A stretch of DNA of 64,000 nucleotides from Bradyrhizobium barranii subsp. apii (GCF_011516635.5 NZ_CP096255.1:3346501-3410500), one strand, 5' to 3'; positions 1 to 9,377 are shown, counted from the stretch's first letter. Notes: generated by a model from the sequence alone, not told the origin. Program-made: numbers and translations.

Positions 1-1018
1 GGCGGATGCGGTGGAAGCCGTCAGGCGGCGTATGAAGCAGGAAACGGCGAATGAACTCATCGGGCTTGAGATTCATGATCTTTGTCGCGCTGTTTTGGCG
101 ATAGTCCTTCCATGAGAAGGCGACATGATCGTCGTCGAGTGCGACGAGCCGGCTGTTGGCGATCGCGACGCGATGGGTGTAGCGGCCGAGATAGGCCAGG
201 ACCTGTGCGGGTCCGCCGAAGGGCCGCTTGGCGTAAGCAACCCAGTTGATGCGTCGCATGGCGTCGAGGTGGGCCGCAAAGGCAGCCGGCTCGGCCAGAG
301 CTCCGAGATCGCCGAAGAAACGCAAGGCACCGGAGTTGAAGGCTGCCGACAGACGTTTGAGAAAAAGTGTGCGAAATAGTCTGGACAACGGTTTGACGGC
401 CAGGAAGAAGTTCGGTCGGCAAGCGGTCCAGCGCGCGCCATCGGGCGAGAGGCCGCCACCCGGAACGACGCAATGGACGTGGGGATGATGCATCAGCGTC
501 TGTCCCCAGGTGTGGAGGACGGCGACGCCGCCGATCGCACCGCCGATCGCACCGCCGAGCCGGCGTGGATTGGCGGCGAGCGTCGTCATCGCCTCGGCGG
601 CAGCCTTGAACAGGATGGCATAGACGACGGCCTTGTTCTGGAAAGCGATCGCGGCGATCGGTGCGGGAAGTGTAAAGACGACGTGGAAATAGGGAACCGG
701 AAGCAGGTCGGCTTGACGCGCGGCGAGCCACGCGGCTCGGGCTCTCCCCTGACACTTCGGACAGTGCCGATTGCGGCAGGAATTATAGGCAACGCGTGTC
801 GTGCCGCAGTCGTCGCAAGCCTGCATGTGGCCGCCGAGCGCCTCGGTCCGGCACGCAACGATCGCGCTCATCACGCGCCGCTCGACCCGCCCCAGATGAC
901 CGGCATGTACACGGCGATAGGCGTCGCCATGCCGGCGCAGAATATCGGCAATCTCGATGGCGGGCCTGTTGGAGCGGATGTCGGAGCGGGTCATGACCCG
1001 CATCCCGCTGCGGGTCAT
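1..1018 (-). CDS. IS91-family (Y2/HUH) transposase, 3' end outside window
   Basis: The minus frame is open from the ATG at 1018 to the window edge, giving at least 339 codons. Reading inward, it has an N-terminal zinc-binding region with paired cysteines (CDDCG...CRNRHCPKC, about residues 60-85). An HUH-type motif follows (HHPHVHCVVPGGG), then YLGRYTHRVAI with the candidate catalytic tyrosine, and a DDDHVAFSWKDY segment. These are hallmarks of IS91/IS801 rolling-circle transposases, which nick single-stranded DNA and move without target duplication. Its start overlaps the stop of the upstream recombinase gene as ATGA (1015-1018), so the two are translationally coupled, as is common for int-tnp pairs of this family. 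The C-terminus and the element terminus lie outside the window. Identification is firm; activity cannot be judged. Confidence 0.9.
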   Translation of the reverse strand, partial: MTRSGMRVMTRSDIRSNRPAIEIADILRRHGDAYRRVHAGHLGRVERRVMSAIVACRTEALGGHMQACDDCGTTRVAYNSCRNRHCPKCQGRARAAWLAARQADLLPVPYFHVVFTLPAPIAAIAFQNKAVVYAILFKAAAEAMTTLAANPRRLGGAIGGAIGGVAVLHTWGQTLMHHPHVHCVVPGGGLSPDGARWTACRPNFFLAVKPLSRLFRTLFLKRLSAAFNSGALRFFGDLGALAEPAAFAAHLDAMRRINWVAYAKRPFGGPAQVLAYLGRYTHRVAIANSRLVALDDDHVAFSWKDYRQNSATKIMNLKPDEFIRRFLLHTPPDGFHRIR

Positions 1019-1625
1019 CCAGGTGGCGTCACCTCCAGCGACAGGCGATCGAGCGGGCTCTGCGTCGCTCGGATCGTATCGGTGGCGACCTGCGTGTAGC
1101 GCGCTGTCGACGACAAATTATTGTGCCCGAGCAAGACCTGGATGATCCGGATATCGGTTCCGTTCTCGAGAAGATGTGTCGCGAAGCTGTGGCGCAGCGT
1201 GTGCAGCGTGACGCGCTTGGTCAGGCCCGCAGCCTTCACCGCCGACCGGCAGGCGGCATGCAGCACGGTCTGATCGATCGGATGATCTTCGTCACGACCA
1301 GGGAACAGATAAAGCCGCGGCCGGGCGAGCCGCCAGTAGGTGCGCAGGATGCCCAGCAGCTGGGGCGACAGCATCACGTTGCGATCCTTCGCGCCCTTGC
1401 CGTGGCGCACCTGGATGACGCCGCGGGCGCTGTCGATGTCTTCGATCCGCAGTCCCGCAACCTCCGAGGCCCTGAGCCCGGCCGCATAGGCGGTGGTGAG
1501 CGCGGCGCGGCTCTTCAGGCTCGATACCGCTTCAAGAGTAAGCGTAGCGCCGAGGCCCGTCTGATTGTTTGTGCGGAGTCTTGAGAGCACCGTTAGAAGA
1601 GTCATCTTCTGGAAGGGTGCTCACA

Positions 1626-2048
1626 ATGGACGACCATTCTGACGACATAAGACGACCGTTGTCACCGCGTATTGAAGTGTTCGCTGGCGCAGGTCGAAAG
1701 CGCTGGCCGGATGATTTGAAGGCGCAGATTGCGGCGGAAAGCCTCGAACCGGGGGCGGTTGTAACAGACGTCGCTCGTCGCCATGGCTGCCGGCCCCAGC
1801 AGGTGCATGATTGGCGGCGCCGGGCGCGTTTGGGCCAGTTGGTATTGCCGGCGTCGGCGGACACGCTGTCGTTCGTGCCGGTGGTGTCGGAATTAGCGTT
1901 GCCTGCGGCCGCAGAGCCCTCCGGTTCGCCGGAAGCAGCCATTGTTACGGTTGAGTTCCAGGGCGCGCGCGTGGAGGTGCGCGGGGCGCCTGGCCTTGCT
2001 GCGTTGAGCGATGTGTTCATTGCGCTGCGACGGACACGTTCATGCTGA
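1626..2048 (+). CDS. tnpA: IS66 TnpA (Orf1, HTH protein)
   Basis: This 140-residue protein has an HTH_Tnp_1-like centre: KRWPDDLKAQIAAESL, then VTDVARRHGCRPQQVHDWRRRARLG, a helix-turn-helix expected to bind the element ends. The ATG at 1626 was chosen because GGAAGGG lies about 9 bases upstream. An upstream in-frame extension to 1569 would begin inside the terminal repeat region. The stop overlaps the tnpB start (2042-2048), the usual coupling in IS66. TnpA is required for transposition in this family, although its exact role is not settled. Confidence 0.9.
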   Translation: MDDHSDDIRRPLSPRIEVFAGAGRKRWPDDLKAQIAAESLEPGAVVTDVARRHGCRPQQVHDWRRRARLGQLVLPASADTLSFVPVVSELALPAAAEPSGSPEAAIVTVEFQGARVEVRGAPGLAALSDVFIALRRTRSC

Positions 2049-2395
2049 CGATGCCGGCGAGCCTCATGATCTACGTGGCGACGCAACCTGTGGACTTCAG
2101 GAAGGGTGCAGAGGGCTTGGCGCTGCTGGCGAAGGATACGCTGGGCCATGACCCGATGAAGGGCGTGGCGGTGGTGTTCCGTGCGAAGCGCGCCGATCGG
2201 GTGAAGATCGTCGTCTGGGATGGCAGCGGCCTTGTGATGTACTGGAAGCGGCTCGATGGCAGCGGCTTCAAATGGCCACCCATCGTGGCCGGTGTGATGC
2301 GGATGAATGGGGCCCAGCTGTCAGCACTGCTGGCCGGCATGGATTGGACGCGCATGCACGCGCCTCGGATCCCGCAGCCGAAAGCGCTTGCGTAA
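2042..2395 (+). CDS. tnpB: IS66 TnpB (Orf2)
   Basis: This 117-residue protein has the diagnostic IS66 Orf2 signature: YVATQPVDFRKGAEGLALL near the N-terminus, VVFRAKRADRVKIVVWDGSGLVMYWKRLD in the centre, and FKWPP near the end. It overlaps tnpA by 7 bases and precedes tnpC by 51 bases. It is an accessory transposition protein with no catalytic residues known. Length and motifs match the family, and no damage is seen. Confidence 0.92.
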   Translation: MLTMPASLMIYVATQPVDFRKGAEGLALLAKDTLGHDPMKGVAVVFRAKRADRVKIVVWDGSGLVMYWKRLDGSGFKWPPIVAGVMRMNGAQLSALLAGMDWTRMHAPRIPQPKALA

Positions 2396-2446
2396 AAATG
2401 CAAATCATCGCTGCATCGTGACGCGAAGCATGGCAAGCTCGGGCCA

Positions 2447-4012
2447 ATGAGTGATTTGCCTGATGAGCTACCGAGCGATCCAGCCGAGTTGCGTGCCTTT
2501 GCCGCGGCTCTGCTGGATCGCTGCGCCCGGCTCGAGCGGTTGCTCAAGCTTGCGAAAGATGCGCAGTTCGGTCGGTCCTCGGAAAAGCTGGACGCTGATC
2601 AGCTGCAGCTTGTTCTGGAGGATATCGATCAGGCCGTTGCGGCTCTCGAAGCCGCCGAGAATCGTGCCAATCCCAAAACAGGCGAGAAGAGAGCTGCCGC
2701 GCGCAGAGCCAACCGTGGTCAGCTGCCGGAGCATTTGCCGCGCGTCATCGAGACTATGATGCCGGCCGAGAGCTGCTGCCCGTCTTGTAAGGGCAACCTC
2801 TTCGAGATTGGTCAGGATGAGAGCCAGAGGCTCGACGTCGTTCCGGCGCAGTATCGCGTCATCATCACCCGCCGTCCCAAGCTGGCCTGCCGCGCCTGTC
2901 ATGGCGTCGTCCTGCAGCACGCGGCTCCCGAGCGATTGATCAGGGGAGGATTGCCCACCGAGCGGCTGGTCGCGCATGTGATCGATGCCAAGTATCACTG
3001 GCATTTGCCGCTTTACCGCCAGGTGCAGATGCTGGCGACGCACGGAATAGCGCTGGATCGTTCCACGCTCGCCTTCTGGGTCGGCTATGCCGCCCAGGAA
3101 TTGAAGCCCGTGTGGCATCGTCTGCGCCAGCTTCTGCTCGCCTCCTCGAAGCTCTGTGTCGATGAGACCCCGGCGCCGGTGCTGGATCCGGGGCGCGGCA
3201 GAACAAAAACCGGCTACTTCTGGGCGCTGTCACGCGATGACAGGCCTTGGGCCGGACCTGATCCGCCTGGGGTAGTCTATGCCTATGCACCGGGCCGCGG
3301 CGCCGTTCATGGCTTGCGGCTGCTGGAGGGCTATCGCGGCATCATCCACTGCGACGGCTATCAGGCTTACAAGACCATGACCCGAGAGACGCGTGCGGAC
3401 GCCCTGTCCGGGACGCTCGCCTTCTGCTGGTCGCATCTGCGGCGCCAGTTTGTGAAGATCGAGCGGGAGGCTGCGCCTGCGCCAGCTCCGGTTGCCCGCG
3501 AGGCTCTTGAGCGCATCGCCCAGCTTTACGCGGTCGAGAAGGCCCTCCGCGGCCGATCTGCGGACGAGCGCCGTGCTGGCCGACAAGCGCATACCCGGCC
3601 TCTGGTTGCAGCCTTGAAGCAGTGGTTTGAGGCCAAGCTCGATCACCTTGCGCAGAAGAGCGACACGGCGAAGGCTTTGCGCTATGCACTACGTCATTGG
3701 GACGGCCTGACGCTCTATCTTGATGATGGGCGCATCGAAATGGACACGAATGCTGTCGAGCGTGCGATGCGACCGATCAAGCTCAACGCCAAGAACTCTC
3801 TTTTTGCCGGTTGCGACGAAGGCGCCGGGAATTGGGCATTGCTGGCTTCGCTCATTGAGACCTGTAAGCTCAATGGCGTCAGTGCCGAGCACTGGCTCGC
3901 TGACGTTCTCGCCAAGCTCGTCAATGGTTGGCCTGCAGCGCGACTGGACGAACTGCTTCCCTGGGCGTCGACCTATACGATGCATACACGCGATCCGAGG
4001 CTGGCGGCATGA
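2447..4012 (+). CDS. tnpC: IS66 TnpC transposase (DDE)
   Basis: This 521-residue transposase starts with a leucine-rich coiled region (about 10-55). A zinc-binding domain follows (CCPSCKGNL, about 108-116, and CRACHG, about 147-152). The DDE nuclease domain has D in CVDETPAP, D in IIHCDGYQAYK and E in NAVERAMRPIKL near residue 430. A C-terminal IS66 C domain ends in LLPWAST. Length is typical of the family and all three acidic residues are present, so it is predicted active. The stop overlaps the next start as ATGA (4009-4012), making the passenger gene part of the same message. Confidence 0.95.
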   Translation: MSDLPDELPSDPAELRAFAAALLDRCARLERLLKLAKDAQFGRSSEKLDADQLQLVLEDIDQAVAALEAAENRANPKTGEKRAAARRANRGQLPEHLPRVIETMMPAESCCPSCKGNLFEIGQDESQRLDVVPAQYRVIITRRPKLACRACHGVVLQHAAPERLIRGGLPTERLVAHVIDAKYHWHLPLYRQVQMLATHGIALDRSTLAFWVGYAAQELKPVWHRLRQLLLASSKLCVDETPAPVLDPGRGRTKTGYFWALSRDDRPWAGPDPPGVVYAYAPGRGAVHGLRLLEGYRGIIHCDGYQAYKTMTRETRADALSGTLAFCWSHLRRQFVKIEREAAPAPAPVAREALERIAQLYAVEKALRGRSADERRAGRQAHTRPLVAALKQWFEAKLDHLAQKSDTAKALRYALRHWDGLTLYLDDGRIEMDTNAVERAMRPIKLNAKNSLFAGCDEGAGNWALLASLIETCKLNGVSAEHWLADVLAKLVNGWPAARLDELLPWASTYTMHTRDPRLAA

Positions 4013-4611
4013 GCCTGAACACGACCGCGGTCCGGATCAAGGTGACCCTCAAGGATGTGAAGCCGGAGGTGATGCGTCGCCTTGTCGTACCCGTCACCCT
4101 GCGCCTTGATCGGCTGCATCTGACGCTTCAGGAGGCATTCGGCTGGACGAACAGTCACCTCTTCGAGTTCTTTGCTGGTGAGGCACATTGGGGGATTCCC
4201 GACCCCGACAATGATTACGGTCACCAGCCCATGGATGCCCGCAAAGCGCGGCTGTGCGATATCGTTCGCGAGACCGGCGCCAAGACGATCCACTATCTCT
4301 ATGACTTCGGCGACAGCTGGGACCATGTGATCAAGCTCGAAAAATGGTTCGAGAACACCACGACGGAGGGGCTTCCCTTCCTGCTCGAGGCCGCCGGTCG
4401 TTGTCCTCCGGAAGACGTCGGCGGTGCGCCAGGCTATGCCGAATACCTCGCCGCCATCAGCGACCCCGCCCATCCCGAGCACGGACACATGCGCCTCTGG
4501 GGCCCGGAGCGGTTCGATCCCAACGTCGTCGACCGGAAGGCACTCGAAGCCGCCGTCAACGCGTTGTCCGACACAAGGAAGCCGCGGCGACGCGCCACGC
4601 GAACAAAATAG
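4009..4611 (+). CDS. pRiA4b ORF-3-like protein, IS66 passenger
   Basis: This 200-residue protein matches the plasmid pRiA4b ORF-3 family, first named from an Agrobacterium Ri plasmid. It starts with a VRIKVTLKDVKPEVMRRLVVP strand-rich segment. The family core follows: LHLTLQEAFGW, HLFEFF, HYLYDFGDSWDH, and a later CPPEDVGGAPGYAEYL motif. The family has no established biochemical role. It is coupled to tnpC by an ATGA overlap and lies inside the inverted repeats, so it travels with the element. Conserved aromatic and acidic residues in the YDFGDSWDH box are intact, which suggests the gene is under selection. It may modulate transposition or be a moron-like passenger. Confidence 0.9.
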   Translation: MSLNTTAVRIKVTLKDVKPEVMRRLVVPVTLRLDRLHLTLQEAFGWTNSHLFEFFAGEAHWGIPDPDNDYGHQPMDARKARLCDIVRETGAKTIHYLYDFGDSWDHVIKLEKWFENTTTEGLPFLLEAAGRCPPEDVGGAPGYAEYLAAISDPAHPEHGHMRLWGPERFDPNVVDRKALEAAVNALSDTRKPRRRATRTK

Positions 4612-5043
4612 GCGTCAAGCGCCATTCAAAAGGGCCGCAGAGCTACGCTTACCTTCAAGAAACTGAACCACTTCGTCGGCGCTGAGAACGACCGGCAGCT
4701 TGCGCGGTTCTCGCGCATAGGGAATGCGCTCTGGGATGAGCGCCTCGCCGAGCGTGACGCCGTAGAAAAACCGTAGCGCACAGACGATCTGGTTCAGCGC
4801 CGGCCATGAGATGCCGGTCGAGACCAAATGCACCTGGAAGGCGCGGACGTCTTCCAGCTCTAACCGGTCAGGCGATCGGCCAAAATAGCGGCTGAACTTC
4901 GAAACCGCGCTGATGTAGGATCTTTGCGTCGCCGGCGACAGATTGCGGACGGTCATGTCTTCGATCATGCGGCGGCGAAGAGGGCTCAAATCGGCCATCT
5001 CGATACTCCTGTCTGAGGGGGTGGGCTCCACCAACACCCACAT

Positions 5044-5366
5044 CCTCTCAGCCAGGAGGCGATCTATGCCACCTTGCCCCCTACGCCGCGGCAGCGGCTT
5101 CGTTCAATCCACAATCGAATTTGCAGGCTTTGGCGGTCTTTACCTCCCAATCCCTGCAATCTCAAACCGTCTCAAATCCGAAAAACAGACTCTCGCTCAA
5201 TCGCTTAGAGCCTTGTTCACGGACGACGTGCTCCGGAACCTGCGTTGGAAACGATGCTGGGAAAAGCTGTAAATCAAGCAGCTTACAGATGAGTGGCAGT
5301 TGCAGCTGCCAATGATTCGAAGCGAACTATTAGGTCTGCCGGCTCATATACCGGCAGACCTCACAA
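5044..5366. other. Intergenic stretch, no gene recognised
   Basis: This is about 320 bases upstream of the recombinase gene. Short frames here have no start signal or recognisable motif. The end of the IS91-type element probably lies in or near it, but such elements lack inverted repeats and I cannot place it. Confidence 0.5.
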
Positions 5367-5567
5367 TCATTGATCCCTCTTCAGCTTGCGACGGCCCCAA
5401 TGGGGCTCTTTGCCCTTCGGGTTGAGCTCCGGGACATAGTGGCGGTTCAACGCTCGCATGACTCCGATGCGGGCAAACATCGTCGGGCCACCACCTTCCG
5501 CCACCAGGATCAGCACCTGCATGGCGGCTTCGCGTGGCGTGTGTGAACCATTTGGGCGCTTCCACAC
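5367..5567 (-). CDS. Small conserved hypothetical protein
   Basis: The encoded 66-residue basic protein starts at a GTG (5567). The pattern PREAAMQVLILVAEGGG...ARIGVMRALNRH...HWGRRKLKRDQ resembles small orphan proteins I recall as common in Bradyrhizobium, though I cannot verify this by search. It has no signal peptide or membrane segment, and no function is known. The C-terminal HWGRRKLKRD tail is strongly basic and might bind nucleic acid; that is speculation. It stands alone, downstream of the membrane protein gene on the same strand. Confidence 0.6.
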   Translation of the reverse strand: MWKRPNGSHTPREAAMQVLILVAEGGGPTMFARIGVMRALNRHYVPELNPKGKEPHWGRRKLKRDQ

Positions 5568-5601
5568 GCGCGTTATGCCGGATGGGTAGGGCGCTAGCTT
5601 A

Positions 5602-7035
5602 TCAACATGGCCCCGAGGCAGGCCGATCGAAATAGGCTCGCGGCATCACCAGCCAGAGCAAGAAGAGAGTTCCAAGTCCGCTCGTCAGTAGTGCGGTAGA
5701 CAGGGGAACGTTGAGCAGCGCTAACACAGCCATCCCACCAGAGACGATTACGAAGCGAGCGGGGAGTCGAGATGAGCAGGCATTGCCGAAGGCGAGTACC
5801 AAGCCACAACCGAAGACGCTGAGCGGCGCTAACCGCGGCCCCACCGACGCGATCCCCTCCGTGGCAAACAGAGAGGCGTTTAGTGTACCAAACCGATATT
5901 CGCGCTCCAACACGACGCCCAGTTGCTCGCTGTAGGGGCAATGAAGGAGGGGCTTCAAAAATGATATCTGGCAAAAATACGTAAGAGGATGGGTAGCAAA
6001 GAAGCGGTCGTAGAGGTCTATGGAAATAGCCGGAACCGCGATCAGCCTGAAATTGAAGAGCCCAAAGATAGGGAGATAGTCATCGGGTAGCCCGGGGACC
6101 AGGACTAGGGAAATCGACAGCAGCCCAACCACCATTGGGATGAGCAGCGAGAGCATCACGGTTGCGCGCGGCCCGTTCCACATAGACAGCAGCAACAGGA
6201 ACAACATCCAGGCCGGGGCGAGAAGATTCATCTTTGTGAGCATTATTGGATAGCCTAGGAAAAGGAGCGCAAGAGCGGCGCCGGCTCCTAACCACCGCCT
6301 TGAGAACGCGAAGCACGCGAAGGTAAACGGGAGCAGAGCGCCAGTCACGATGCCCATGAGATACGCGAGTGGCGTCGGCAGCACGATCCCCGACCGGTGC
6401 AAGTAGATGTTCTCATAACTGACGAATTTGAAATGATATTGCGCTGCCGCGATAAGAACCACTGCGCTAAGCGCGAGAGCGCCAATCAACAGCTTTCGCA
6501 GCAAACCAACTGAAAGCTCAGGGACCGGAGGCCGGCGTAGCGGCAGGAACATCGCCGGCAGAAATAACGCTGCGGCAGCGGCCAGCATCTCCCAGCTTGA
6601 AGTTGCCTCCGTGAGCGTCACATAGGTCAAAAGAACACTGAAAAAATAATAGCAAGCGAAATACCCGAAACTGATTCGGGCGAACAGGAACACGAAGCCC
6701 AGACAAACAAAGGGCAAGATCTGGATCAGGTTAGCGGCCTGACCGAACGCCGGGGGGTGCACATCGAGGATGTAGGAATAATAGATTCGAACGAAGAAAG
6801 CCGAGACCCAACAGACACATATTTGAGCTGCAAAGACGAGGCTGCCCCGATATCTGGCGCCCGGTTTAGCCGAGGGCTGCACGAACTCTTCAAAGGACTC
6901 GAACCTAACGACCTCTCCGCGCACGACCGCGTCGATCGCCGTACCGTCAACGAACCTGTAGGGCACGCCGTCATAGTAGCCCTCAACGACGAACGGCTCG
7001 CCGTCTGGAGCGAGCGCTTCGGGAACTTTATTCAT
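5602..7035 (-). CDS. Polytopic membrane protein, O-antigen polymerase-like
   Basis: This 477-residue protein has a soluble N-terminal segment of about 60 residues, then roughly ten to twelve hydrophobic helices. A larger loop lies near residues 330-390 (YDRFFATHPLTYFCQISFLKPLLHCPYSEQLG). The topology and loop position resemble Wzy-type or oligosaccharide-repeat-unit polymerases that work in the inner membrane on lipid-linked glycans, but no catalytic motif can be assigned. It starts at ATG 7035 (MNKVPEALAPDG). No glycan genes sit beside it, so it appears to be an orphan. A related type of protein lies at 26898-28181. Confidence 0.6.
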   Translation of the reverse strand: MNKVPEALAPDGEPFVVEGYYDGVPYRFVDGTAIDAVVRGEVVRFESFEEFVQPSAKPGARYRGSLVFAAQICVCWVSAFFVRIYYSYILDVHPPAFGQAANLIQILPFVCLGFVFLFARISFGYFACYYFFSVLLTYVTLTEATSSWEMLAAAAALFLPAMFLPLRRPPVPELSVGLLRKLLIGALALSAVVLIAAAQYHFKFVSYENIYLHRSGIVLPTPLAYLMGIVTGALLPFTFACFAFSRRWLGAGAALALLFLGYPIMLTKMNLLAPAWMLFLLLLSMWNGPRATVMLSLLIPMVVGLLSISLVLVPGLPDDYLPIFGLFNFRLIAVPAISIDLYDRFFATHPLTYFCQISFLKPLLHCPYSEQLGVVLEREYRFGTLNASLFATEGIASVGPRLAPLSVFGCGLVLAFGNACSSRLPARFVIVSGGMAVLALLNVPLSTALLTSGLGTLFLLWLVMPRAYFDRPASGPC

Positions 7036-7287
7036 GAAAGTTGAATAGCACAGCCGCCTTATCCGCGTAAATTCGTGAATAGCTGGAAGGTGTTCTTCAT
7101 GCCGGGATAGGGCCGTCGAATGCGCGGAACCAGGACATCAGATCTTGTCGCGCTCAGCTCGAGCTAGATCCTGAACCTGCTTCGGTGCCGTCGCTGAATC
7201 GCGCCTCGAAGTGTCGCAGTCGGCGACGATCGAGTGCGGATAATGCGGACGAACTCGCTATCAGTCATCGAAACTCTCGAGACATCG

Positions 7288-7419
7288 CTGGTGTGCACGG
7301 TTCTTCACCTTGATCCAGTCTTTCGACCGGCCGGAGCCATAGCGCCAGTCGCGCCGTTTCGACACCAAGCCTTCCAGACCCATGCGACAAGCGGCGCCGA
7401 ACAGCAACGCACGCGCCTT
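7288..7419 (-). pseudogene. Fragment of ATP-dependent DNA ligase (LigD-like)
   Basis: A 44-codon stretch reads ALLFGAACRMGLEGLVSKRRD, then WRYGSGRSKDWIKVKN. This corresponds to nucleotidyltransferase motifs IV and V of ATP-dependent ligases (EGxVxKR ... GRSxxWxKxK, with the active-site-pocket lysines). The rest of a ligase is absent: the frame is open only for another 36 codons of unrelated composition upstream and stops at 7261. It is a relic of a nonhomologous end-joining-type ligase gene common in rhizobia, and not a working gene. Confidence 0.65.
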
Positions 7420-7745
7420 GGTACGAGGGCGTGCGGCGAGCCGTAACCGAGATAAGTGAGAACGTGAGAACCGGTGGACTCCGACTAAAGAAGATCTGGA
7501 CGCTATTGCGGACGATCTCTGGCGCAAGCGTGCTGATGAGCCTCGCGTCGAGCGGGCGAAAGGGGCTGCGCCTAAACCCCCAAGGGTGACCTACGAGGCG
7601 AAGGAAGCGGTGCGGGAAATTTAGGGCCCGGTCACGAGCATTGACAATAAGCTGAGGTGGCTGAGCGAAGTCGATCTCAGGGGCTTCGCTTTCGAGGCTG
7701 GCGAGGTGTCGAAGGGTGCCGCCCAGACTGGCTCGGCATTGCTAA

Positions 7746-9377
7746 CCCGTCTTATTCGTCAGAGGGCGCCTGAGAGGCTGGCGAGCGTGGTGTAAAGCGC
7801 TGATGCGGCGTAGGATTCGGTTGCGAAGCCAACCCCATCACCTTCAGCCGCGAACACCACGCCCGCCATGACCGACGATACGATTCTGCCCTTCTCGTTT
7901 CCAGCCGTTCACGCCAAGAAAGTCACAGCTGCCTTCGATGGCGGTCGGCTGACCTCGAACGGGGGCGTGATGCTTCTGGCGATGGCCGAGCGGCGTCTCG
8001 GCTTGGCCGACAATTTGGCCCGGGTGTTCCCGGATCGGCGCGATCCGACGCGGGTCGTGCACAGCCTGGTCGATATGTTCCGCGCGCGCATGTTCGCGAT
8101 CTGCTGCGGCTACGAGGACGCCGACGACCTCGATCATCTGCGGTCCGATCCCGCATTCAAGCTGGCCTGCGGACGGCTGCCGGACACGGGTCGCGATCTG
8201 TGTTCCCAACCGACGCTGTCGCGCCTGGAGAATGCTCCGCGCCTGCGCGACGTGATCCGACTGACCTACACTTTGGTCGACGCATGGATGGATAGCTACC
8301 CGCGCGAGCCGGCATCCGTCACGCTCGACATCGATGATACCTGCGATGTCGTCCACGGCCATCAGCAGCTCTCGCTGTTCAACGCTCATTATGACGAACG
8401 CTGCTTCCTGCCGATCCACGTCTACGACACGGAGAAGAGCCGGCCCGTGGCGGTCGTGCTGCGGCCCGGCAAGACGCCGGGCGGCGTCGAGGTGCGTGCC
8501 CATCTGCGCCGCCTGGTACGGCATATCCGGACGCGGTGGCACAACACGCGAATTACGTTCCGTGGCGACGGGCACTATGCCCGGCCGGAGGCAATGGCGT
8601 GGTGCGAGACCAACGGCATCGACTACATCTTCGGTCTGTCCGGCACCAAGCCGCTCGCCAGAAAAGTCGACGCGGTCGCCGACGACATCCGCACGCGACG
8701 CGCCATCGAGAACCTGCCGGTTCTGCGCGGCTATACCGAGACGCGCCACAAGGCAAAGTCCTGGGATCGCGAACGACGCACCGTCGCCCGTATTGAGGCG
8801 ACGATGCTCGGCCTCGACATCCGCTTCGTCGTCACCAGCCTCGATGTCGGCTCGGCCGAGTGGATCTACGACAGCCTGTATTGCGCGCGCGGCCAAGCCG
8901 AGAATCTGATCAAGCTGCATAAGACGCAGCTCGCCTCCGATCGCACCAGTTGCCGTTCGGCGCTCGCCAATCAAGTCCGCCTCGTTCTCCATACCGCCGC
9001 TTATTGACTGATGCTGACCGTGCGCGACGCCATTCCCAAAGTCCGGGAATTGGCCACTGCCGAGTTCGCGACGCTGCGTCTTCGGCTCTTGAAAATCGCC
9101 GCCCGGGTTGTCGAGACCAAGAGCCGCATTCGCCTTGCGTTCGCCGCGGCATGTCCCGAAGCCGACCTGATCCGCAGCTTGCCCGGCGCGCTGCTGCCGC
9201 TCGGTCCTTGACCGGTGGGGCGTCCGCCCGCGTTCACCCAACCCATCCCTCAAGCGCGTTGCAAAGTACCGGTCGTCAGGCGGTGAAAAGCCGAAGGCAA
9301 TCCTGTGCGCCTCGTCAGCGGAGGTGTGCGGATGCACCAGTCGGACCAAAATACCGCGCTCTCACGAATAGGGCGGG
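7746..9377 (+). mobile_element. IS1380-family insertion sequence, copy A
   Basis: The element is 1632 bases. Its left end CCCGTCTTATTCGTCAGAG and inverted right end CCCGCCCTATTCGTGAGAG are imperfect inverted repeats. The 4-base target duplication CTAA lies at 7742-7745 and 9378-9381. It is the same length as copies C and D and nearly identical to them. Its transposase carries a premature stop. Confidence 0.95.
7868..9211 (+). pseudogene. IS1380 transposase, copy A, opal nonsense mutation
   Basis: Relative to copies C and D, codon 380 has changed from TGG to TGA at 9005-9007. This cuts the 447-residue DDE transposase to 379 residues and leaves the last 67 in a separate frame (9011-9211). The catalytic acids of the family precede the stop: D in LDIDDTCD, D in FRGDGHYARPEAM and E in ARGQAENLIKLHK. 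All catalytic residues are therefore retained, but the C-terminal region, conserved in the other copies, is lost. The element may still be mobilised in trans by intact copies. Confidence 0.93.

Larger units (their letters stand above)
1538..4652 (+). mobile_element. IS66-family insertion sequence (copy 1) with passenger gene
   Basis: The element is 3115 bases. Both ends begin GTAAGCGTAGC (left at 1538, right inverted at 4652) and about 24 of the outer 30 positions match. It is flanked by an exact 8-base target duplication, CTTCAAGA, at 1530-1537 and 4653-4660. It carries tnpA, tnpB and tnpC in the canonical order with overlapping reading frames, plus a fourth gene of the pRiA4b ORF-3 type. 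Intact genes and perfect duplication suggest a fairly recent insertion. It interrupts the recombinase gene of the IS91-type element. Confidence 0.96.
1015..4998 (-). pseudogene. Tyrosine recombinase of the IS91-type element, split by IS66
   Basis: The gene is in two pieces. The N-terminal part runs 4998 to 4653 and starts MADLSPLRRRM; an AGGAG ribosome site lies just upstream. It holds the SAM-like core-binding domain. The C-terminal part, 1529 to 1015, holds the catalytic domain: Arg in GLRASEVAGL, the HTLRHSFATHLL box, LLGH and the nucleophile Tyr in STARYTQV. Removing the IS66 element and one copy of the 8-base duplication CTTCAAGA joins them in frame, ...DEVVQFLEAVSSLKSRAALT..., to give 286 residues. 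That is the usual size of recombinases preceding IS91-type transposases. A C-terminal fragment could still be translated from inside the IS end (open to 1605) but lacks the arm and core-binding domains, so recombination activity is unlikely. Confidence 0.92.

Noticed and set aside
541..560. GC-rich short direct repeat near 535-565 as a regulatory array
   Set aside because: It lies inside the IS91-type transposase frame and encodes a small GGAIGGAIGG repeat in the protein.
7844..9349. 501-codon minus-strand frame over IS1380 copy A (also at 16704-18209 and 48158-49663)
   Set aside because: It is exactly antisense to the IS1380 transposase, continues through the terminal repeats, and has the low-complexity composition of a GC-driven shadow frame.
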